Assembly: GCA_045226015.1 (NCBI GenBank)
Contig: JBGVBY010000013.1
Location: forward strand, 186,001-250,000
Reading direction: 5' to 3'
DNA length: 64,000 nt
From: UBA2450 sp045226015
GTDB taxonomy: Bacteria; Bacillota_I; Bacilli_A; RFN20; CAG-826
Part shown: one piece after another, positions 58,737 to 64,000 of the stretch
Numbering within the stretch: position 1 is the first letter of the stretch
How the letters are laid out: every line of letters starts with the position of its first letter
Position numbers and translations under genes: made by a program
The notes under the pieces: generated by a model
Told to the model about the DNA's origin: nothing
Seen by the model: only the letters and a program-made list of their open reading frames with translations
The model's database searches: none

Positions 58737-59831
58737 TTATTTGTAATATTGTTCTAGGCAGGCAACAGTTAGCGGATTCCTATAATCTATGCCGTGACGA
58801 TCATAATATTCTATGTTAGATTTCATGACGTCCTTAAATCCTTGTTTTATACTACTTTTCATTGATTTTATTAAATCTTCTGAATAAAAACCTCTAGTTG
58901 GCTCAATTTTATCCGTACAATAAAGGATTAATCCGATGTCAGACATATTCGAATTTGCTGTTGTATGGTACTTTATGGCGTCTAAAATGACTTTATCAGT
59001 AATTCCAAACTCTTTTTCCGCTATATAAGCACCAACAAATTGATGATAAATGATTTGAGGTAAATAAAGATATTCCGAAAAATGTTCCTTCATTATCTTT
59101 AGCTCTGCTTCTTTGTTTAATTCTTTCGCACAGTCATGAATCAAACCAGCAATCAAAGCCTTCTTAGGCTCGTCTACATGATTAGCTTTTGCGATTTCAT
59201 ATGATAATTTAGCAACGCTCTTAGAATGTATGTAACGTCCACTACTCATCATATATTTTATTTTATTCATAAAATAAAGGTCGTTATAAATAATATACTC
59301 TATTACAGAATCAGAGATACTTAAGTCTTTTAGTGAACGAATATCAGAAGAATTGATATCATTGATTTCTCCATCAATCTTCATCATTTCATATTTTTTG
59401 ATGTTTTCTTCATTAAGAGCATAGCCGGTTCGCTCAAAATATATGATTCTTGCCAATTTAGCGAGTTCAGAGGCGTCTTTCCACTTATGGAAGCTATTTA
59501 CTTGATCCGTTCCAATTAGAAGGTAGATTTCGTCATTTTTGTAGGTTTCTTTGAAATGTTTAACAGTGTCAATCGAGTAATTAACATCGTTTGGTAAATC
59601 AGCTTCATATCTAGAAACAATAAAAAAGTCTTCTTTCCCTGAATCTTTAATAGCAAGTTCGATCATTTTGATTTTATCTTCGATGGGCGCTGATTCGCTT
59701 TTCCAAACTGAAATCTTCGCAGGAATAAATATGACTTTTGCGTCAAGTTTATCACTTGCGTATTTCGCCATATTTAAATGACCCAAATGAATTGGGTCAA
59801 ATGCTCCACCAAAAAGGATTATTTTGCTCAT
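58737..59831 (-). CDS. nadD: Nicotinate-nucleotide adenylyltransferase fused to YqeK-type HD hydrolase
   Basis: A 364-residue two-domain protein. Residues 1-190 are NadD (ILFGGAFDPIHLGHLNMAKYA with the HxGH nucleotidyl-transfer motif, and LLIGTDQVNSFHKWKDASEL), which makes nicotinate adenine dinucleotide. Residues about 195-364 are a YqeK HD domain (RYIHSKSVAKLSYEIA, AGLIHDCAKEL, YHQFVGAYIA, KYHTTAN), a diadenosine tetraphosphate hydrolase type. In Bacillus these are neighbouring genes nadD and yqeK; here they are fused. The start overlaps the yhbY stop (ATGA). NadE, the next enzyme, is at 34.8 kb. Confidence 0.94.
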   Translation of the reverse strand: MSKIILFGGAFDPIHLGHLNMAKYASDKLDAKVIFIPAKISVWKSESAPIEDKIKMIELAIKDSGKEDFFIVSRYEADLPNDVNYSIDTVKHFKETYKNDEIYLLIGTDQVNSFHKWKDASELAKLARIIYFERTGYALNEENIKKYEMMKIDGEINDINSSDIRSLKDLSISDSVIEYIIYNDLYFMNKIKYMMSSGRYIHSKSVAKLSYEIAKANHVDEPKKALIAGLIHDCAKELNKEAELKIMKEHFSEYLYLPQIIYHQFVGAYIAEKEFGITDKVILDAIKYHTTANSNMSDIGLILYCTDKIEPTRGFYSEDLIKSMKSSIKQGFKDVMKSNIEYYDRHGIDYRNPLTVACLEQYYK

Positions 59832-60118
59832 TTTAATTTGATTTTAGGATTATCTTTATTCCTACGGAATAACACTAATACTCTTCCAACGCTAGAAACA
59901 ACATCCGCATGTAACTTGCTGGATAAGTCCAAAGTTATTTCCATCATGGACGAAGTTGCGCTTTTAAGAACTTCAACTCGGATCAATTCTCTGGCGGTTA
60001 ATGCTTTATCGAGCACATCTAAAAGGGAATTGGTGACACCACCTTTTCCGATTTGATATTTTGTCTTATCGCTAACGATAAGTGCCTTTAATTGTTTCTT
60101 TTCGTCTTTAGTAAGCAT
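59828..60118 (-). CDS. yhbY: YhbY-family RNA-binding protein (CRM domain)
   Basis: A 96-residue protein made of one CRM domain: LTKDEKKQLKALIVSDKTKYQIGKGGVTNSLLDVLDKALTARELIRVEVL contains the GxxG-like GKGG loop. It binds pre-50S particles. It starts 1 bp after the yqeH stop and overlaps nadD by 4 bp. The order yqeG-yqeH-yhbY-nadD matches Bacillus without the aroE gene that lies between there. Confidence 0.92.
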   Translation of the reverse strand: MLTKDEKKQLKALIVSDKTKYQIGKGGVTNSLLDVLDKALTARELIRVEVLKSATSSMMEITLDLSSKLHADVVSSVGRVLVLFRRNKDNPKIKLK

Positions 60119-60119
60119 G

Positions 60120-61256
60120 TTATCTCACTTTGCTTAAGCACTCTTTAACAGCGACACCTTTTGGTAATAAAACTCTAAGAGTTTGTCCTTTGCCTTTTGT
60201 AGAGAACCAGCATAGGCCTTCTACAGAGATATCGTGTCTAAGATCATCGTCTTCAAGTTCATATTCAAACATATCGTAATCTCTAAAGGAGCTGAATCTT
60301 TCGGAAACCGGTAAGCAGAATTTCTTCTTTGAATTCTCATGGAGTAATTCATCAACCTTTTCAATAGCAACAGTTTTGATTTCTGCTTTTTCTGCTAAGA
60401 AAGTACGAATGGATGTACGATGACCCTTTATTACATAAAGGACAGCAAGGTTGCCCACCATAATAGCGGTACCTTCACCAATAAATCGTCTAGTCATTTC
60501 GATTTCTTTTTTAGGAACGATGTATCTTTGTAAATCTTTTTCAACCTTGGATAAAACAGATGTTGAGTTACTCAAATCTGGAAGTTGATATAAGAATGAT
60601 GAATTAGATAATGGAATTTCTAATACATCAGACTTTGTGCCTGGATATAATTCGGTTTTAACTTGCCATTTTGTCGTATTAACATAGTTCTTTAAGAACT
60701 TGTTAATAAATGTAGTCTTACCACTATTGACTTCACCCAAGAGATAAATATCACGATATTTGCGTTTTTCTCTTAACGCTTGGTTAAGAACATCGATATC
60801 AATTTGATCTTCACTACCAATTAAACGAATATCAACGGGGTTGATGCCAACATCAGAGAATCTCTCATCGAGATATCTCACGAGCATCGCATCTGTAACG
60901 TATGAAGGGAATAAGTCTCTTTTAGAACCAATAACTAAAACGTTAAGTTTCTTAACTTTCTTAACAACATCAGGATTTAATGTTCCATTAAAGGAGAACA
61001 AGTCAACAATCCAAACGATTAAAGAATCTGTCGCGACTGCGTCATTAAGAATCTTAATGATGTCCTTGTCGGTTTCGTGTTGTAACGCGCCAGCGTTCAA
61101 GGTAACCATCTTTTGGTAGCAGCTATCGCAATATGGGATTCTTGGTGCACCATTTTCGATAACTTCTTTAGAAATATAGCCGCTTTCTTTCTTATTTTCT
61201 GATTGTAAAATTGCTCCGCAATTATGACATCTAATAACTCTCTTTGCTGTTGCCAT
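60120..61256 (-). CDS. yqeH: Ribosome biogenesis GTPase YqeH
   Basis: A 378-residue circularly permuted GTPase. An N-terminal zinc finger (RCHNCGAIL, PYCDSCYQK) precedes the GTPase domain with the permuted motif order G4-G5-G1-G3: VIGSKRDL comes before LGEVNSGKTTFINKF. PGTKSD is the G2/G3 region. The C-terminal domain ends in a short all-beta region. It is required for 30S assembly. GGAGGAA upstream is shared with the end of yqeG. Confidence 0.95.
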   Translation of the reverse strand: MATAKRVIRCHNCGAILQSENKKESGYISKEVIENGAPRIPYCDSCYQKMVTLNAGALQHETDKDIIKILNDAVATDSLIVWIVDLFSFNGTLNPDVVKKVKKLNVLVIGSKRDLFPSYVTDAMLVRYLDERFSDVGINPVDIRLIGSEDQIDIDVLNQALREKRKYRDIYLLGEVNSGKTTFINKFLKNYVNTTKWQVKTELYPGTKSDVLEIPLSNSSFLYQLPDLSNSTSVLSKVEKDLQRYIVPKKEIEMTRRFIGEGTAIMVGNLAVLYVIKGHRTSIRTFLAEKAEIKTVAIEKVDELLHENSKKKFCLPVSERFSSFRDYDMFEYELEDDDLRHDISVEGLCWFSTKGKGQTLRVLLPKGVAVKECLSKVR

Positions 61257-61257
61257 A

Positions 61258-61779
61258 TTATTTATTCCTCCATTCGATTAATTTATTTCTTTTTCTTAAG
61301 TGTCGACGTATTGGTCGATCAAATATTCTGTTTATGTGTGTTGTCCACTGGTCTTCTTTAACAACTTTCTCAGTAAGGACAACTCTAATTTTTGCTCCTC
61401 TAGCCGCTATGACATCAGTCATAAGCTGATCGCCTACCAGCATTACGTCATCATTCGAGAGATTTCTTCTTGCGATCTCGCGCTTAAGGCGTTTGCTCCC
61501 AGGCTTATGGGCACTTGCAAGAAATTCAACGCCTAACTTACTCGCATACCCGGAAACACGATGTGGTTTATTATTACTAATAATAACCGGATTGATTCCT
61601 GATTCTTTTAGTTTCTTCACTAGTTCTAAAGTTCTATCTTTAGGTTCTCTAGCTCTAAAACTATCAAGAGTATTATCCAAATCCATGAAAAGAGTCTTAA
61701 CGTTGTGTTTCTTGAAAAACTCTATATCAATTTCATAAATTGACTGAGCATGGGCAAACGGGATAAATCTAGCAAACAT
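61258..61779 (-). CDS. yqeG: YqeG family HAD-type phosphatase
   Basis: A 173-residue HAD IIIA phosphatase: motif I MDLDNTLDSF (about 32-41), motif II VIISNN, and motif III/IV GDQLMTDVIAARG. Close relatives include YqeG of Bacillus and the mitochondrial PTPMT1-related phosphatidylglycerolphosphate phosphatase Gep4, so a role in phosphatidylglycerol synthesis is possible but not shown. It is the first gene of this operon and starts within 160 bp of parC, from which a terminator separates it. Confidence 0.9.
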   Translation of the reverse strand: MFARFIPFAHAQSIYEIDIEFFKKHNVKTLFMDLDNTLDSFRAREPKDRTLELVKKLKESGINPVIISNNKPHRVSGYASKLGVEFLASAHKPGSKRLKREIARRNLSNDDVMLVGDQLMTDVIAARGAKIRVVLTEKVVKEDQWTTHINRIFDRPIRRHLRKRNKLIEWRNK

Positions 61780-61802
61780 AAATTCTATAAAACATTCTAA
61801 AC

Positions 61803-61830
61803 TAAAAAGTCTCTATTTTATAGACTTTTA
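61803..61830 (-). terminator. Rho-independent terminator downstream of parC
   Basis: AAAAGTCT/AGACTTTT hairpin (61805-61812 with 61822-61829) in the 160-bp gap. Reading on the minus strand it is followed by Ts. Confidence 0.65.
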
Positions 61831-61884
61831 TATTTTTTGTGCGTTTTCGATTTCTTTAAAAAGAAAAAGTAGCCGATTATTTAA

Positions 61885-61914
61885 TACTAATCAACTACTA
61901 ATTTTCTACTAATA
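61885..61914. repeat. CTACTAAT repeats with 11-bp period
   Basis: On the + strand TACTAAT, CTACTAAT and CTACTAAT are spaced 11 bp apart (about 61886-61914) and are followed by an AT-only stretch (ATTTTATTATATATAAC). It is the reverse complement of the octamer repeat at 58512-58530. No DnaA box is found nearby. Function unknown. Confidence 0.4.
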
Positions 61915-61939
61915 TTTTATTATATATAACTATGTTATA

Positions 61940-64000
61940 TTAGTCCAAATCATCAAAGATTGAGATTTGTTCGAAGTTACTTCCTTCCTTCTTTTCATCA
62001 CTATTAGAGGATGATTCTTCTTCGTCTAATAATGGTTCGGATTGTTGAGGTGTTTCCTTAACAATAATTGGATGAGAAACGTTTTCCTTACCGATATGTA
62101 ATATATCGGTATCGAACACAAAGCTCACTTGTTGTTTCAATGTGATTTCATCAATGTTCTTTTTCGCATATTGTGCTTCTGTATTTCTGAAATCAGTTAC
62201 TGTGATATCTTTAATTGTTCGATCATTAAGGTATAAAGACAACTTAAGCACTTCACTTCTATCACCTTTCATAGCATATATAATGCTATGTGGTTCTCCT
62301 TTAAATGATTGAAGGATGGTTTGAACTTTTCCGAGTCTATTAGTTCTGAAGAACTTGCTCGAATCTGTTATGCGCATGTGTCCTTTATTTGTAATTAATA
62401 TAATCTTGCTACGTTCTTCACGTTCAAAACTAATTAATCCTGCAGCTTGGTTACTACCTAAAGCAGAGATGGATTTAACGCCTCCTGCTTTATTTCCAAG
62501 AATCGTCAAATCATTCTCATTAAATAGTGAGCAATTACCATTATTAGTTATAACTAATAAATCACTGTCTCCGGTCACTAATTCCACTGCTACAACTGAA
62601 TCATTTGTTAAAAGTTTCATGTATCTAGCAGGACGTGAACGTTTCATTAATTCGATAGATGAAAGGGCCATTCTCTTGATTTGACCAAACTTGGTCAATA
62701 TAGCAAGATACAAGTCGTTTCTCATCTCACTTAATGACATGACTTTGATAATCTTTTCACCACTACCAAGTGTTACAAACTCATTAATATGAGTTCCTTC
62801 ATCTTTCCACTTATTATCAGTGAGATTATGCACTCCAATAACCGCATAGTTACCTAAGTTAGTGAAAAGAATCAAATAATCGGTTGTATAGGCTTTGCCT
62901 ATTCCAACAATCATATCGCCATCTTTTAAGCCTGGAAGCTCGTTGTTATAGCTGTTATAACTTCTAATTGAACTGCGCTTTAAATAGCCATCATAGCTAA
63001 CTGCAACCATAACTTCTTCTTTAGCGATAAGCTCACGCTTATCAATTTCTTTAGTCTCACCTTTTTCAATAATTTGAGTGCGGCGATCATCACCATATTT
63101 TTCAGATACAGCCTTTAAATCTCTAACTAAAACTCTATTGAGTTTTGCTGGATCTTCAATGATGCCGTTTAAGGTTTCAATATCACGTTCTAATTGAGTC
63201 TTTTCCTTTTCTAAAATTAGCTCGTCAGTGTGACTTAATTTGTATAAAGGCATTGTCACAATTGCTTCTGCTTGTTCGTTTGATAATTTGAATCTATTAA
63301 TCAAATTAACCTTGGAATCGGCCTTATCCTTACTTTTACGAATAATATCAACGATTTCGTTAATATTAAGGGCTGCCAAAATAAGACCTTCAACGATGTG
63401 AAGACGATCTTTATTCTTTTTTAAGTCGAATTTGCTCTTACGAGTAATAACATCAACTTGGTGAGCGATATATGCATCAACATAATCGAGTAAATTAAGA
63501 GTTTTTGGTCTTCCATCGACTATTGCCACCATATTCGCGGTATAACCGGTTAGAAGATTGGTTTTCTTCATTAAATACTGAAGAATGAGCTCTGCTTTCG
63601 CATTCTTTTTAACATCAACAACAATTCTAATTCCTTTGTAATCAGATTCGTCTCTAACTTCAATAATGCCATCAATAGCCTTTGAGTGTCTAATTTTGTC
63701 TATTTCATAGACAAGTTGAATTTTCACCACTTTATAAGGAATTTCTGTGATGATAATTTGATTAATATCCTTTTTCTCAACAATTTCCGCTTTACCAGCA
63801 ACTTCGATTCTTCCTTTACCGGTTTGATAGATGGATTCTAATCCACTGGATTTATAAATAAATCCACCACCTGGGAAATCTGGTCCGTGCACAAATTGCA
63901 TTAAATCTTCAACGGTTGCGGTTTTATGACCAATACGATAAATAACTGCGTCAATTACTTCTCTTAGGTTATGAGGTGGGATTTCAGTTGCTAAAGCAAC
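61940..64000 (-). CDS. parC: DNA topoisomerase IV subunit A, C-terminal 687 codons (runs off window)
   Basis: The frame continues without stop to the window edge, past the ATG at 63901 (upstream residues ATEIPPHNLREVIDAVIYRIGHK are typical ParC/GyrA). The visible part covers the end of the breakage-reunion domain (FPGGGFIYKSSGLESIYQTGKG, IPYKVVK, DYVDAYIAHQ) and the C-terminal beta-propeller. LIAKEEVMVAVSYDGYLKRSSIRSYNSYN and WKDEGTHINEF favour ParC over GyrA, because GyrA would carry a GyrA box (QRRGGKG), which is absent. The acidic tail ends SIFDDLD. It decatenates replicated chromosomes with ParE. Confidence 0.9.
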   Translation of the reverse strand, partial: VALATEIPPHNLREVIDAVIYRIGHKTATVEDLMQFVHGPDFPGGGFIYKSSGLESIYQTGKGRIEVAGKAEIVEKKDINQIIITEIPYKVVKIQLVYEIDKIRHSKAIDGIIEVRDESDYKGIRIVVDVKKNAKAELILQYLMKKTNLLTGYTANMVAIVDGRPKTLNLLDYVDAYIAHQVDVITRKSKFDLKKNKDRLHIVEGLILAALNINEIVDIIRKSKDKADSKVNLINRFKLSNEQAEAIVTMPLYKLSHTDELILEKEKTQLERDIETLNGIIEDPAKLNRVLVRDLKAVSEKYGDDRRTQIIEKGETKEIDKRELIAKEEVMVAVSYDGYLKRSSIRSYNSYNNELPGLKDGDMIVGIGKAYTTDYLILFTNLGNYAVIGVHNLTDNKWKDEGTHINEFVTLGSGEKIIKVMSLSEMRNDLYLAILTKFGQIKRMALSSIELMKRSRPARYMKLLTNDSVVAVELVTGDSDLLVITNNGNCSLFNENDLTILGNKAGGVKSISALGSNQAAGLISFEREERSKIILITNKGHMRITDSSKFFRTNRLGKVQTILQSFKGEPHSIIYAMKGDRSEVLKLSLYLNDRTIKDITVTDFRNTEAQYAKKNIDEITLKQQVSFVFDTDILHIGKENVSHPIIVKETPQQSEPLLDEEESSSNSDEKKEGSNFEQISIFDDLD

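Noticed and set aside
1..64000. Mycoplasma-type genetic code (TGA as tryptophan)
   Set aside because: TGA ends several genes cleanly (TetR gene, nusB at 49542-49544, yhbY), and tryptophan is encoded by TGG.

Overview
The window is a dense, low-GC, standard-code bacterial chromosome segment (TGA is a stop, for example at the nusB/xseA junction). Gene content suggests an anaerobic, probably host-associated member of the Bacilli near the Erysipelotrichales/Mollicutes (RF39-like) lineages: valS has a T-box, L27 has a cleavable extension next to its protease Prp, AsnA, rubrerythrin and Dxs are present, NadD is fused to YqeK, and the yqeG-yqeH-yhbY-nadD cluster is conserved. This placement is inference from gene content. 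No rRNA, tRNA, CRISPR array, prophage or insertion sequence was recognised.

Layout. 1-8.6 kb: end of a FecCD-like permease and a divergent TetR regulator, glyA, a membrane-anchored hydrolase, asnA, a PTS_EIIC_2-type permease, a surface nuclease, and a flavoprotein resembling the Cutibacterium acnes polyunsaturated fatty acid isomerase. 8.8-11.9 kb: an amino-sugar operon whose first gene fuses an XRE DNA-binding domain to phosphoglucosamine mutase, then a GlmU-like left-handed beta-helix protein and nagB. 11.9-21.4 kb: a tyrosine phosphatase, two lipid genes, an ABC exporter, uncharacterised membrane proteins, a YggS protein and a LemA pair. 21.4-31.4 kb: rubrerythrin, rarA, a TPR-like protein, tig, lon, engB and T-box-valS. 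31.4-41.6 kb: a micro-membrane-protein with a folded leader, radC, L21 leader-rplU-prp-rpmA, obg, nadE, a 30-residue membrane peptide, ruvAB, a degenerate secDF and recJ. 41.7-56.1 kb: rel, hisS, aspS, tkt, nusB, xseAB, dxs, dinB, xerD and deoB. 56.1-64 kb, mostly minus strand: an ABC permease and binding lipoprotein under a divergent Crp/Fnr regulator, nadD-yqeK, yhbY, yqeH, yqeG and the 3' part of parC.

How the genes fit together. Most are housekeeping: translation, protein quality control, recombination/repair and ribosome biogenesis. The more unusual parts are: (a) the XRE-GlmM fusion, with a 13-bp palindromic core in its upstream region that recurs before transketolase, suggesting a sugar-phosphate enzyme that also regulates transcription; (b) a binding lipoprotein whose two halves are in swapped order, which looks like a natural circular permutation; (c) a SecDF whose two intramembrane aspartates appear to be replaced; (d) a putative fatty acid isomerase; (e) a 59-residue membrane peptide behind a long-stem leader RNA. 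Several first-of-operon genes have TATAAT-like boxes 6-10 bp from the start codon and no Shine-Dalgarno site, so leaderless transcripts are probably common, whereas genes inside operons have clear GGAGG sites.

Family calls rest on motifs read by eye and remembered family sequences; no database search was run.
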